Below, piece by piece: positions 1 to 8,867 of a stretch of DNA of 64,000 bases. The first letter of the stretch is position 1; every line of letters begins with the position of its first letter. The position numbers and the translations under genes are program-made. Below the pieces are notes generated by a model. It saw only the letters and a program-made list of their open reading frames with translations. It was not told where the DNA came from and ran no database searches. Origin of the DNA: CAYNRG01 sp047974855 (lineage in GTDB: Bacteria > Bacillota_I > Bacilli_A > Erysipelotrichales > Erysipelotrichaceae); assembly GCA_047974855.1 (NCBI GenBank), contig JBKECT010000029.1, positions 34,730 through 98,729 on the forward strand, read 5' to 3'.

Positions 1-483
1 TCTATAAAACAATCAGATACAGCACATAGTACCGGAATCGATGAAGTTGAGTTTTTGATTTCTATGAATCCTGGAGAAGACTTAAAATCACTCTCTAAAG
101 TAGCATCGGGTGGAGAATTAAGTCGACTAATGCTTGGATTAAAAGTAATTTTTACTCATCTTCAGGGTATTCAGACCGTTATTTTTGATGAGATAGATAC
201 AGGAGTTAGTGGAACAGTAGCGACTGCAATTGGATTAAAAATGAAAGAGTTAGCTAAAACTGCACAAGTATTTTCTGTTACCCATCTAGCTCAAGTTGCT
301 GCTTGTGCTAAACAACACTATCATGTTCAAAAAGATCAAAGTGACCACTCAACTGAAACTAAAATAATCCCTTTATCGGATGAAACTCGTATTGAGAAGC
401 TAGCATTAATGTCTTCAGGTGGAGTAAGTGCAGTAGCACTTTCTGCAGCTTCTGAACTTTTTAGAAAAAATCAAGGATATTGA
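1..483 (+). CDS. recN: DNA repair protein RecN, C-terminal end (5' end outside window)
   Basis: This is the last 160 codons of an SMC-like ATPase that acts at DNA double-strand breaks. The reading frame is open from base 1, so the gene starts before the window. What remains is the C-terminal ABC half: the signature motif SGGELSR, the Walker B stretch TVIFDEIDTGVSG and the switch histidine in VTHLAQVA. The text before SGGELSR (FLISMNPGE) is typical of RecN and separates it from SbcC or SMC. The stop is TGA. dinB follows after 3 bases, so the two repair genes are probably co-transcribed. Confidence 0.95.
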   Translation, partial: SIKQSDTAHSTGIDEVEFLISMNPGEDLKSLSKVASGGELSRLMLGLKVIFTHLQGIQTVIFDEIDTGVSGTVATAIGLKMKELAKTAQVFSVTHLAQVAACAKQHYHVQKDQSDHSTETKIIPLSDETRIEKLALMSSGGVSAVALSAASELFRKNQGY

Positions 484-486
484 TCA

Positions 487-1554
487 ATGGCAAAAATTAT
501 TGTGCATGTAGATTTAAATTCTTTTTTCGCCGCAGTGGAAGTGATTAAAAATCCCAACCTAAAAGGGAAACCAATTGCTGTGTCAGGATATACTCGCCGT
601 AGTGTTATTTCTACCGCTTCTTATGAAGCTAGAAAATTCGGAGTGAATTCTGCTATGTCAACTCAATTAGCACAGCGACTTTGTCCTGAATTAATTATTG
701 TTCAAGGAAACTATAGTGTTTATAAAGAGTACTCTAAAAAATTTATTGAGATTATTAGCCGTTATTCCTCGCTTATTGAAGTTGCTAGTATTGATGAATG
801 CTATGCTGACATAACTGAAACTATGCAGAAATATAAAAGACCATTGGATTGTCTTGTCAATATTCAAAATACTGTTTTTAATGAATTAGGTTTAGACTGT
901 TCTATTGGTGTTGGACCCAATAAGTTTTTAGCTAAAATGGCAAGCGACATGAAGAAACCGAAGGGGATAACCGTTTTACGAATTCAAGAAATTCAAAAAA
1001 AATTATGGCCACTACCAATAGAATCAATGCGTGGAGTCGGAAAACAAACTGCACCATTATTGCATGATATTAATATCCATACCATTAAGGATTTAGCAGT
1101 GCTAACGGACACTGATTGTTTGTTACCGATATTTGGAAAAAATAGCGACTTGATGATTGATAGAGCCAATGGGATAGATAATCGAGGAATAGAGCTTGAG
1201 AGAGAATTAAAATCAATGTCTCAATCGACAACACTTTTAACAGATCTTACTGATTATGAAGAAATTAAGCAAACAATTTACGAATTACTAGAGAGCTTGT
1301 CATTTCGGTTACAACGCTATGATAAAGTTGGAAATCATCTTTCATTAACTATTAAGTACTTTGATTTTACCATTAGAAATTGTTCTAAGAAACTATCTTT
1401 TTATAGCTCCCAAAGTGATGAACTTTTTCCTTATGTATTGGAACTATTAGACGAAAATATCACAGATAAACCAATCCGACTTTTAGGCGTTAGCGTAGGT
1501 AGTTTAAAGGAAGAAAAAGATATTTTTATTCAACAAAGACTATTTGATATTTAA
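487..1554 (+). CDS. dinB: DNA polymerase IV (Y-family translesion polymerase)
   Basis: This Y-family polymerase copies past DNA lesions. Catalytic acidic residues are seen at D9 (VDLNSFFAAVE) and D103-E104 (SIDECYAD), with the FF13-14 steric-gate region beside the first. SIGVGPNKFLAKMASD follows in the palm, then a helix-hairpin-helix and the little-finger domain. The last residues contain QQRLF (349-353), which fits a sliding-clamp binding motif. Length (355) is normal. An AAGGA about ten bases upstream, in the end of recN, serves as ribosome binding site. Confidence 0.95.
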   Translation: MAKIIVHVDLNSFFAAVEVIKNPNLKGKPIAVSGYTRRSVISTASYEARKFGVNSAMSTQLAQRLCPELIIVQGNYSVYKEYSKKFIEIISRYSSLIEVASIDECYADITETMQKYKRPLDCLVNIQNTVFNELGLDCSIGVGPNKFLAKMASDMKKPKGITVLRIQEIQKKLWPLPIESMRGVGKQTAPLLHDINIHTIKDLAVLTDTDCLLPIFGKNSDLMIDRANGIDNRGIELERELKSMSQSTTLLTDLTDYEEIKQTIYELLESLSFRLQRYDKVGNHLSLTIKYFDFTIRNCSKKLSFYSSQSDELFPYVLELLDENITDKPIRLLGVSVGSLKEEKDIFIQQRLFDI

Positions 1555-1571
1555 TAAAAAAAGGAGGGTCT

Positions 1572-2483
1572 ATGAAACTAGAAAATGCATTAAAGGAGTA
1601 TCAACTTGAAATTTCAATTCGTAACCCCAAAGCTGCTAAAACTATTATTTCTTATTTAAAAGATGTTCACGATTATTTGAACTATTTAACTCAAATAGGA
1701 ATTGAAGAAATCGAAGATGTAGAGTATCAACAAATTTCAACCTATATCCTTCAATTTCACAGTTTGCTATCGGATAATAGTATTGCGCGAAAAAGCGCTT
1801 CTATTCGAAGTTTTCATCAGTTTCTAACTTTCAAGTATGAAATCGATAATCCCGCCGCTTATTTGGCAGTAAGCAGAAAGAAAAAATCCTTACCGGTATT
1901 CTGTAGTCTGCAAGAAATTGATAAAATTATGAATTATTTTGATTCTGATTTACCTATCGATATCTTCCATCACGCCATACTAGAGTTAATTTATTCATGT
2001 GGTCTTCGAGTAAGTGAGTGCGCCAGACTCAGAATTAATCAAATTGATTTTGAAATTAACCTTGTAAGGTTAACAGGAAAAGGGGATAAGGAACGAATCA
2101 TTCCTTTGCCGTTAGCCTCAGCCAAGGTGATCAAAAAATACCTTGATTTAGTTCGTCCTGTTTGGAATAAAAAAAATCAATCGCTAATTTTTGTTAATCA
2201 ACGTGGAAATCATGTCACTACCGAATATATAGAAATTATGGTAAAATATATATGCAATGAAGTGGGAATAAAAAAGCATATTACACCACATAAATTGCGA
2301 CATAGCTTTGCGACACATTTATTACAAGGTGGTGCAGACTTACGAGCAATTCAAGAACTATTGGGACATACCAATATTCAGACCACCGAAATATACACAC
2401 ATGTTCAAAGTGATCGAAAAGTGTCAAGTTACACTAAGTTTCACCCCGGAAATCAAGGAGATGATAATGATGATGAAATTTAA
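1572..2483 (+). CDS. xerD: Tyrosine recombinase XerD/XerC type
   Basis: This is a site-specific recombinase of the kind that resolves chromosome dimers at dif. The full catalytic set is visible: R146 (GLRVSEC), K170 (GKGDKER), H240 and R243 (HKLRHSFATHLL), H266 (LGHTNI) and the nucleophile Y275 (TTEIYTH). The N-terminal SAM-like core-binding domain spans about residues 1-90. The 303-residue length is that of XerC/XerD, not a phage integrase. A strong AAAGGAGG lies upstream. Its place just before deoB matches the xerD-drm order of Bacillus, which favours XerD over XerC. Confidence 0.9.
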   Translation: MKLENALKEYQLEISIRNPKAAKTIISYLKDVHDYLNYLTQIGIEEIEDVEYQQISTYILQFHSLLSDNSIARKSASIRSFHQFLTFKYEIDNPAAYLAVSRKKKSLPVFCSLQEIDKIMNYFDSDLPIDIFHHAILELIYSCGLRVSECARLRINQIDFEINLVRLTGKGDKERIIPLPLASAKVIKKYLDLVRPVWNKKNQSLIFVNQRGNHVTTEYIEIMVKYICNEVGIKKHITPHKLRHSFATHLLQGGADLRAIQELLGHTNIQTTEIYTHVQSDRKVSSYTKFHPGNQGDDNDDEI

Positions 2484-3654
2484 TCGAATTTTTACAATTG
2501 TAATTGACTCACTAGGCGTTGGTGCATTGCCTGATGCTCAAAAATATGGTGATGAAGGCGCTGATACACTTGGCCATATAGCTCAAGCTGTAGGAGGATT
2601 AAACGTTCCAACTCTGCAATCTTTAGGACTTGGCAATCTGCATCCCACAATGGGAGTAGCTGCAAGTCTATCACCACTAGCTTACTATACAAAATTATTA
2701 GAAAAAAGCGTAGGAAAAGACACAATGACAGGGCATTGGGAAATGATGGGGTTACACATCGATTCACCGTTTCAGACATTCACTGATACTGGGTTCCCTC
2801 CAGAACTCATTCAAGAGTTAGAAAAACAAACAGGCCATAAAGTTATTGGCAACAAGTCTGCAAGTGGAACAGAAATTCTTGATGAACTTGGTGAAATCCA
2901 TATGCAAACAGGGGACATGATTGTTTATACATCAGCAGATTCGGTGTTGCAAATTGCTGCACACGAAGAAACTTTTGGATTAGATGAGTTATACCGTTGT
3001 TGCGAAATTGCACGAGAAATCACAATGAAACCTCAGTGGAAGGTAGGTAGAGTTATCGCAAGACCTTTCATAGGGGCTAAAAGTGGACAATTTGAAAGAA
3101 CTTCAAATCGTCACGATTTGGCACTTAAGCCTTTTGGAAAAACAGTTTTAAATTCACTAAAGGAAGCTGATTTTGATGTTATTAGTGTCGGTAAAATCAA
3201 TGATATTTTTGTTGGGGAAGGGATTACAGAGTCTTATAAATCAAAAAGTAGTATTCATGGCATGCAAGATACCATTGAGATAGTAAAAAAGGACTTTAAA
3301 GGACTTTGTTTTGTTAATTTAGTAGATTTTGATGCTAAATGGGGACATCGCCGAAACCCTCAAGGCTACGCTAAGGAAATTGAGGATTTTGATGGCTTGT
3401 TAAAAAAGTTAATAGACAAACTTAAAGAGGATGATTTATTGATTCTCACAGCTGATCATGGGAATGATCCAACTCATCATGGTACAGATCACACACGTGA
3501 AATGATTCCATATATTGCATACTCAAAAAGTAACAAAGGATCAGGATTACTTCAACAAGGAGATACATTTGCAAATATAGGAGCAACTATAGCGGATAAC
3601 TTCGAAGTAGAGCTACCGGAGCATGGCATAAGTTATTTAAATCAACTGATATAA
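2470..3654 (+). CDS. deoB: Phosphopentomutase
   Basis: The enzyme interconverts ribose (or deoxyribose) 1-phosphate and 5-phosphate in nucleoside salvage. The alkaline-phosphatase-like metal motifs are present: an N-terminal VIDSLGVGALPDA and a C-terminal TADHGNDPTHHGTDHTRE. The frame stays open far upstream into xerD, but a clean AAGGAG at 2455-2460 sits before a run of three in-frame ATGs (2467, 2470, 2473). I chose 2470, which gives 394 residues, the usual length. The start lies inside the last codons of xerD, so the two are translationally coupled. Confidence 0.93.
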   Translation: MMKFNRIFTIVIDSLGVGALPDAQKYGDEGADTLGHIAQAVGGLNVPTLQSLGLGNLHPTMGVAASLSPLAYYTKLLEKSVGKDTMTGHWEMMGLHIDSPFQTFTDTGFPPELIQELEKQTGHKVIGNKSASGTEILDELGEIHMQTGDMIVYTSADSVLQIAAHEETFGLDELYRCCEIAREITMKPQWKVGRVIARPFIGAKSGQFERTSNRHDLALKPFGKTVLNSLKEADFDVISVGKINDIFVGEGITESYKSKSSIHGMQDTIEIVKKDFKGLCFVNLVDFDAKWGHRRNPQGYAKEIEDFDGLLKKLIDKLKEDDLLILTADHGNDPTHHGTDHTREMIPYIAYSKSNKGSGLLQQGDTFANIGATIADNFEVELPEHGISYLNQLI

Positions 3655-3712
3655 ATCGTATAATATACATTATGCGAAGTAAAGCATTATATCAATCATT
3701 AGTATAATATTA

Positions 3713-3740
3713 AAAAATAGCCTTAAATAAGGCTATTTTT
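3713..3740. terminator. Bidirectional intrinsic terminator between deoB and rbfA
   Basis: A 12-bp stem pairs AAAAATAGCCTT (3713-3724) with AAGGCTATTTTT (3729-3740) around an AAAT loop. It has an A-run on one side and a T-run on the other, so it can stop both deoB (+) and rbfA (-). It overlaps the rbfA stop codon. Confidence 0.85.
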
Positions 3741-4086
3741 CATTTTCATCTTTATGGATTTGAGTTATGATTTCATCTATTTTTCTGCTTTTTTCAAAAG
3801 TCTCATCAAGCTTAAAAATTAAATCCGGAATCTTTCTTATCGTTAATTTTTTTGCTAGCTCGCTGCGTATGAATCCTTTGCTGCGTTGTAAAGCTTTAAG
3901 ACCAGCTTCATTTCTCTCTTTCTTACCTAAGAATGAGACATAAATCTTAGCATAAGAATAATCATTAGTTACTTCAACATCCGTAATCGTTACAAACCCA
4001 ATTGATGGATCTTTTAATTGAAATTGAATTATCTCAGTGACTTCTTTTAATACAATTTGATTTAATCTTTCTACTTTTAATGCCAT
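3733..4086 (-). CDS. rbfA: Ribosome-binding factor A
   Basis: RbfA binds the 30S subunit and helps mature 16S rRNA. It is a single KH-like domain; the family pattern is seen in ILKEVTEIIQFQLKDPS-like text near the N-terminus (LKEVTEIIQ), VTITDVEVTNDYSYAKIYVS and the C-terminal IPDLIFKLDETFEKSRKIDEII. At 117 residues it is the normal size. It is the last gene of the rimP operon and begins 3 bases after infB ends, with only a weak AGGT ahead of it, which suggests coupling to infB translation. Confidence 0.95.
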   Translation of the reverse strand: MALKVERLNQIVLKEVTEIIQFQLKDPSIGFVTITDVEVTNDYSYAKIYVSFLGKKERNEAGLKALQRSKGFIRSELAKKLTIRKIPDLIFKLDETFEKSRKIDEIITQIHKDENEK

Positions 4087-4089
4087 AAT

Positions 4090-5934
4090 TTATACCTGTG
4101 GAACTTCTTTCTCTTGGTACGCTTCAATTAAGTCGCCTTCTTTTAGATCATTAAAGTTTTCAATTGTTAAACCACAATCATACCCACTTGCCACTTCTTT
4201 AGCATCATCTTGGAAACGTTTTAATGAACTTAATTTACCTGTGTAAACCACTACACCATCACGGATTAAACGTACTCCACAATGACGAACAATTTTACCA
4301 TCACTAACCATACATCCAGCAATTGTACCAATTTTAGAAGCTTTATACAGTTGTCGAACCTCAGCCTGACCAATAACAACTTCTTCAAAAACTGGTGCTA
4401 ACATTCCTTTCATAGCTAATTCCATTTCTTCAATGGCCTTATAAATAATGGTATGCAAGCGAATCTCAACTTTTTCTTCTTCTGCTTTTTTACGTACATT
4501 AGCCACCGGACGAACATTAAACCCATAAATAATACCATTAGATGCGCTTGCTAACATGACATCTGATTCAGATATAGCACCTGCATTGGCACGAATAATT
4601 TTCACTTTTACACCATCTACATCAATTCTTTCAAGAGACATTTTTACAGCTTCAGCAGTTCCTTGGACATCGGCTTTTACAATAACAGGTATTTCTTGAA
4701 CATCTCCTGCTGCAATTTGAGAAGCTAGATCATCTAAGCTCATAGCCGCTGTACTGCGACGATCTTGCTCAATTTTTGTTTGTGCACGATTATCCGCAAT
4801 AGCACGGGCTTGCTTTTCATTGTCAAAAGCTTTAAACACGTCTCCTGCTTCTGGAACATCATTTAACCCAATAATCTCTACTGGCATTGATGGTAGCGCA
4901 TTTTTAATTTCACGTCCACGATCATCCATCATTTTTCTGACACGCCCAAAGCACGCACCGACAACCACTGAATCTCCATGGTTTAATGTCCCATTTTGAA
5001 CTAACAAGGTTGTTACTGGCCCTCGACCTTTATCTAGCTTTGCTTCAATTACTGTTCCTGATGCTTGTTTAGATTGGTTTGCTTGTAAATTTTGAACCTC
5101 AGATAAAACTAAGATAGTTTCAAGTATAGATTGAATACCATCACCAGACTTCGCACTACATTGAACAAATATAGTTTCTCCACCCCATTCTTCAGGCATT
5201 AATCCCAATTCTGACATTTCAGACATAACTCGCTCAGGATTAGCTTCAGGTTTATCCATTTTATTTACTGCTACAATAATTGGAACTCCTGCTGCTTTTG
5301 CGTGGTCCACTGCTTCTTCTGTTTGCGGCTTTACACCATCATCAGCAGCAACAACAATAATACACAGATCGGTAATTTTGGCTCCACGAGAACGCATAGC
5401 GGTAAAAGCTTCATGTCCAGGAGTGTCTAAAAACGTAATTTTTTTCTTATTTATTGTTACTTGATATGCACCGATATGCTGCGTTATTCCACCAGCTTCA
5501 CCACTAACAACATTAGTCTTTCTAATAGTATCCAATAGCGTCGTTTTCCCATGATCAACGTGTCCCATTATGGTAACAATTGGAGGTCTTTCTTGAAGTA
5601 ATTTTGGATCATCTTCTTCTATATCTTCCAAACTATTTTCATCAACAACTTCCTCTTTGATACACTCAATTCCATATTCCATACAAATTAACTCAACAGT
5701 TTCATCATCCAATGAAGTATTAATAGTCACCATTTTTGACAACATAAATAATAATTTTACGATATCACTTGATGCCTTGTTGCACTTCTTCGCTAAATCA
5801 CCTACAGTAATTCCTTCTGTATAGGAAATTTCATTGACAACAACACCAGAGTTTGGAACAAATCCTCTTTGTTGCTTGGCCTTATTGATTGCTTTTCGTT
5901 TTGTTTTTCCTGTTTTTCTTGTTTTTACTGCCAT
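4090..5934 (-). CDS. infB: Translation initiation factor IF-2
   Basis: IF-2 is the GTPase that places initiator tRNA on the ribosome. All five G motifs can be read: GHVDHGKT (124-131), GGITQHIGA, DTPGHEAF, NKMD and SAKSGDGI. The C-terminal part holds the two beta-barrel domains that bind fMet-tRNA. At 614 residues it is compact compared with about 716 in B. subtilis; the saving is in the N-terminal region, where only about 120 residues (a basic stretch plus one IF2_N-type helical domain) precede the G domain. A GAGGTGG ribosome site supports the start. Confidence 0.97.
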   Translation of the reverse strand: MAVKTRKTGKTKRKAINKAKQQRGFVPNSGVVVNEISYTEGITVGDLAKKCNKASSDIVKLLFMLSKMVTINTSLDDETVELICMEYGIECIKEEVVDENSLEDIEEDDPKLLQERPPIVTIMGHVDHGKTTLLDTIRKTNVVSGEAGGITQHIGAYQVTINKKKITFLDTPGHEAFTAMRSRGAKITDLCIIVVAADDGVKPQTEEAVDHAKAAGVPIIVAVNKMDKPEANPERVMSEMSELGLMPEEWGGETIFVQCSAKSGDGIQSILETILVLSEVQNLQANQSKQASGTVIEAKLDKGRGPVTTLLVQNGTLNHGDSVVVGACFGRVRKMMDDRGREIKNALPSMPVEIIGLNDVPEAGDVFKAFDNEKQARAIADNRAQTKIEQDRRSTAAMSLDDLASQIAAGDVQEIPVIVKADVQGTAEAVKMSLERIDVDGVKVKIIRANAGAISESDVMLASASNGIIYGFNVRPVANVRKKAEEEKVEIRLHTIIYKAIEEMELAMKGMLAPVFEEVVIGQAEVRQLYKASKIGTIAGCMVSDGKIVRHCGVRLIRDGVVVYTGKLSSLKRFQDDAKEVASGYDCGLTIENFNDLKEGDLIEAYQEKEVPQV

Positions 5935-5948
5935 ACTTCCACCTCATT

Positions 5949-6242
5949 TCACTTATTTTTCTTTATTGCTTCTGCAAACCCTGAGTCACAAATTGCTACA
6001 AAAGCCACACTTGATCGTCCGATTGCAGAGGATAATACCTCACTTTGCTCAATTTCTAAAATCTCAATATGATATGTGTTGCATTTATCATTCACTTGTT
6101 TTTTCGTTCTCTCTGAACAATCTTTTGATAAAATTACCAACTTAGCATCTTGCGATCTAATCATTTCGATTGCTGTATCACCAATAGCTGTTTTACCAGC
6201 TTTTTTTGCCATTCCCAACAATCCATAAATCTTATTGTTCAT
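5949..6242 (-). CDS. ylxQ: L7Ae/L30e-family RNA-binding protein (YlxQ)
   Basis: This small protein (97 residues) belongs to the L7Ae/L30e/S12e fold, which binds kink-turn RNA. The family pattern is visible in GLLGMAKKAGKTAIGDTAIEMI and in the later LVILSKDCSERTKKQV stretch. Its position between ylxR and infB is the conserved YlxQ position. The start overlaps the end of ylxR by 11 bases and has no strong ribosome site of its own, which suggests translational coupling. The exact RNA partner cannot be inferred from sequence. Confidence 0.88.
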   Translation of the reverse strand: MNNKIYGLLGMAKKAGKTAIGDTAIEMIRSQDAKLVILSKDCSERTKKQVNDKCNTYHIEILEIEQSEVLSSAIGRSSVAFVAICDSGFAEAIKKNK

Positions 6243-6492
6243 GGATGATCTTCAAGATTTCTTCATAAATAGCGTCACTAATAGGAGTTTCTAAATTTCT
6301 TTCCAGTACTCCTTTTTTCTTTGCGAGAAGTAGGGCCGTTTCATCTTTTTTTAAATAAGCACCACGCCCATTTAACTTTCCAGTGATATCAACCTTTACT
6401 TCTCCCTCAGAAGTCTTCACGATGCGAAGTAAATCTTTTTTTGGTAATTGTTCCTGTGTCGCAACACACTTTCTCATTGGTATTTTTCTCAT
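6232..6492 (-). CDS. ylxR: YlxR family protein (RNase P modulator type)
   Basis: An 86-residue basic RNA-binding protein of the YlxR/DUF448 family. The family signature is present: MRKCVATQEQLPKKDLLRIVKT-type text near the N-terminus and NGRGAYLKKDE in the middle. In B. subtilis this protein has been named RnpM for an effect on RNase P activity. Here it sits between nusA and ylxQ as usual. The in-frame MRKIPMRKCV has two possible starts; the first has TAGGAGG just upstream and is preferred. Confidence 0.9.
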   Translation of the reverse strand: MRKIPMRKCVATQEQLPKKDLLRIVKTSEGEVKVDITGKLNGRGAYLKKDETALLLAKKKGVLERNLETPISDAIYEEILKIIHEQ

Positions 6493-6505
6493 TGTGACCT
6501 CCTAG

Positions 6506-8089
6506 CTAATCTTCATCGTAATAATCTTCAAACTCATCATAATCGATTTCACTGTAGTTATCATTAGATTCTAATTCTTCACGCATGCGAATTTCTTCTA
6601 ATTCTTCCTCTGAATAAACAGGTTTTATTTCATAATCTTTATCTTTCTTTAAATCAATCGCTCTTGATTTACGTTCCTCTTCGTCTTTTTCTTTCTTCTT
6701 CTTGCGTTTATCATCTTTCTTTTCAAGTGGTTTTGTTTTAGAAGTGTCCGCTAGTTTTTCAAAGACTGAAATGTACTCCGTGCGATTCTTTTGCTCTTTT
6801 TTCTCTTTCTTTTCTTTTTTATCAACCTTATCAACTACTTTTTCTTTGGTTACCACTTTCTCAGTTGGAGTTTCAATTTCACTTTCTTGTTGATCTATGA
6901 GAACAGTTTCATTTGCATCCTCCGCAATTTCATCATCAACCACTTCTTCTGTTTCAAACTTTTCAATCGCTTTTGAAGCTTCTTCTCGACGAAGCTTTTC
7001 TTGTGCTACTTCAAAGTCAAAAATCATTTTATCTAAATCCATACCTTGTTCTTCTAACTCTTCACGCGTTTTAATATCAATTTTCATATTTGTTAGGCGA
7101 ACTGCAAGTCGAGCATTTTTCCCACGGCGACCAATAGCTAAAGATAGTTGGTCAGTAGGCACAACTACAAGCAATGAACGTTCTTCTCCCGTTGGTAAAA
7201 CAGCACTTACCTCTGCTGGAGCTAATGAATTTTTTACTAAGTCAGCCACATTACTGCTCCATTCAAAAATATCAATTTTTTCTCCATTTAGTTCATTAAT
7301 GATTTCAAGAACTCGAGATCCCCTAGGTCCAATACATGCACCAATCGCATCGATATCTGGATTTTTTGAGTACACAGCCATTTTAGTTCGTTCCCCTGCT
7401 TCACGAGCGATAGCTTTAATTTCAATAATTCCTTGATAAATTTCAGGAACCTCTTTTTCAAATAATCGTCTAACTAATTTTGTATCGGCCCTTGAAACTA
7501 AAATTTGAGAACCTTTTGTTTCTTTATTACATTCTGTAATAACAACTCTAATTTTTTCTCCCTCAACATATCGTTCACCAGGGATTTGTGCCGCTTTTGG
7601 CATCAAAGCCAAAGTCTTTCCTAAATTAATTAAAACAAATTTTTCTTCAACTGATTCAATAACACCAAGAACCATCTCATAAAGTTGATCAATATACTCA
7701 TCGTAAACCGCTAACTTTTCTGCTTCTCTAATTTTTTGTTTAATCACATTTTTAGCTAAAGAAACCGCAGCTCTTCCTAAGTTATCAATGGATACTTCTC
7801 TTTCAACTAAGTCTCCTAACTTGATTTCAGAGTTTTCTTTTTTAGCTTCTTTGAAATTTATTTCTAACTCTTCATCTTCTAGCTCATCCACAACGGTGTA
7901 TTGTTGGAATACTTTTATAACGCCACTTTTTTTGTTGATATCGACACGCACTAAAATATCTGGGATATCTACATGTTTACGATATGCTTTTGCCAATGCC
8001 TCTTCTAAGGCTTCAACGACGATTTCTTGAGAAATTTTGCGATCACTTTCGATCATTGTCATTGCTTTTAGTAAGTCTTTGAAATTCAT
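6506..8089 (-). CDS. nusA: Transcription termination/antitermination factor NusA with a long charged C-terminal tail
   Basis: NusA binds RNA polymerase and nascent RNA and controls pausing and termination. The N-terminal polymerase-binding domain, an S1 domain (about 135-200) and two KH domains can be followed; the KH motifs appear as IGACIGPRGSRV (about 255) and AIGRRGKNARL (about 320). The conserved part ends near residue 370, as in B. subtilis (371). The remaining roughly 155 residues are a low-complexity Lys/Glu/Asp tail ending in an acidic, Tyr-containing stretch (NYSEIDYDEFEDYYDED). The start follows an AAGGAG ribosome site behind rimP. Confidence 0.95.
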   Translation of the reverse strand: MNFKDLLKAMTMIESDRKISQEIVVEALEEALAKAYRKHVDIPDILVRVDINKKSGVIKVFQQYTVVDELEDEELEINFKEAKKENSEIKLGDLVEREVSIDNLGRAAVSLAKNVIKQKIREAEKLAVYDEYIDQLYEMVLGVIESVEEKFVLINLGKTLALMPKAAQIPGERYVEGEKIRVVITECNKETKGSQILVSRADTKLVRRLFEKEVPEIYQGIIEIKAIAREAGERTKMAVYSKNPDIDAIGACIGPRGSRVLEIINELNGEKIDIFEWSSNVADLVKNSLAPAEVSAVLPTGEERSLLVVVPTDQLSLAIGRRGKNARLAVRLTNMKIDIKTREELEEQGMDLDKMIFDFEVAQEKLRREEASKAIEKFETEEVVDDEIAEDANETVLIDQQESEIETPTEKVVTKEKVVDKVDKKEKKEKKEQKNRTEYISVFEKLADTSKTKPLEKKDDKRKKKKEKDEEERKSRAIDLKKDKDYEIKPVYSEEELEEIRMREELESNDNYSEIDYDEFEDYYDED

Positions 8090-8109
8090 TTTCTTTCTCC
8101 TTCTTGAAT

Positions 8110-8577
8110 TTATAATTTTACTGCTAAACGGCAGAAATCAATATTGTCTTTTTCAATAACAGCCTTTTTTGTTAAAGCTTTATCTCTATAATTCATCTCT
8201 ATTTCATTTTCTTCAGCCCGAAGTATTTCACCTGTAAACTCCATAAGCTTGTTCACTGGATGTTTTACCCGAACATAAACAAATGCACTAACCAAATTCT
8301 GAAATTCATTGTAATCCTTGATTTCTCGTTCAGCTCCTGGTGAACATACTTCTAAGAAGTATTCATGAGAAATTATCTCTGTTTCATCTAAGCTTTCCGA
8401 TATTTTTTCTGAAACAATAGAACAAGTTTCAATATCCATGGATCCATCTTGCTTCATTATAGCAATTTGTAGGATTTTATCCTTTTGTTGCTGAGCCCAT
8501 GATAAATCATACAGCCTAATGCCTAAAGATTCTAAAATCGGTTTAATCAATGCTTTAATTTTTTCAAGTTGATCCAT
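8110..8577 (-). CDS. rimP: Ribosome maturation factor RimP
   Basis: RimP is needed for 30S subunit maturation. The 155-residue protein has the two-domain layout of the family: an N-terminal alpha/beta domain with the LGIRLYDLSW and the VCSPGAERE motif (the family signature is SPGxxRpL), and a C-terminal SH3-like barrel. It is the first gene of the rimP-nusA-ylxR-ylxQ-infB-rbfA operon. An AAAGGAG stands just ahead of the ATG, and a promoter and leader hairpin are described separately. Confidence 0.93.
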   Translation of the reverse strand: MDQLEKIKALIKPILESLGIRLYDLSWAQQQKDKILQIAIMKQDGSMDIETCSIVSEKISESLDETEIISHEYFLEVCSPGAEREIKDYNEFQNLVSAFVYVRVKHPVNKLMEFTGEILRAEENEIEMNYRDKALTKKAVIEKDNIDFCRLAVKL

Positions 8578-8600
8578 TTCTTCTCCTTTTCACAATAATT

Positions 8601-8625
8601 AAGGAGTGGTTTTTCACCACTCCTT
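8601..8625 (-). promoter_or_regulatory. Leader hairpin in the rimP operon 5' UTR
   Basis: A perfect 10-bp stem pairs AAGGAGTGGT (8601-8610) with ACCACTCCTT (8616-8625) around a 5-base loop. It lies in the predicted leader, about 25 bases before rimP. In the minus-strand RNA it is not followed by a T-run, so it is not an ordinary terminator. The stem contains an AAGGAG-like core, so it could mimic or mask a ribosome site; that is inference. Confidence 0.5.
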
Positions 8626-8642
8626 GCTTTCTTATTAAAAAT

Positions 8643-8671
8643 ATCATATCATAAAGCTCCTCAAAATGCAA
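8643..8671 (-). promoter_or_regulatory. Promoter of the rimP-nusA-infB operon
   Basis: On the minus strand, TTGCAT (8666-8671) and TATGAT (8643-8648) are separated by exactly 17 bases. Transcription would start near 8636, giving a leader of about 58 bases that contains the hairpin at 8601-8625. Confidence 0.7.
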
Positions 8672-8867
8672 GGAAATCCAAAAACTTTAATAAATTTGGT
8701 TTCGTGTTATTGCAGCACGCTTTTCTAAGGAAAGATGGTTTGGACTCCATCCATGGATATCACTAATTATATAAATCACCACTAGCGCTGTATATCATAA
8801 CTTAAAAAAAGAAGGCCTTTCCCTTGGCAAAAGCATATCTTTTAAGAAATATCTAAATTTTAATAAA
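8672..8867. other. Intergenic stretch between the rimP promoter and tRNA-Arg
   Basis: No gene is seen on either strand. A short stem (AAGG/CCTT) followed by seven T residues on the minus strand near 8802-8825 may end the tRNA transcript, but it is weak. Small inverted repeats such as GATGG/CCATC (about 8736-8753) have no recognised function. Confidence 0.4.

Noticed and set aside
2308..2469. N-terminal extension of deoB
   Set aside because: The frame is open but lies inside xerD; AAGGAG directly before 2467-2473 and the normal family length fix the start there.
1572..2483. Phage or integrative-element integrase
   Set aside because: Length, context with deoB and lack of any att site or phage genes fit chromosomal XerD.
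6702..7436. Plus-strand frames opposite nusA
   Set aside because: They are Ser/Phe-rich mirror frames of a Lys/Glu-rich gene, with no ribosome sites.
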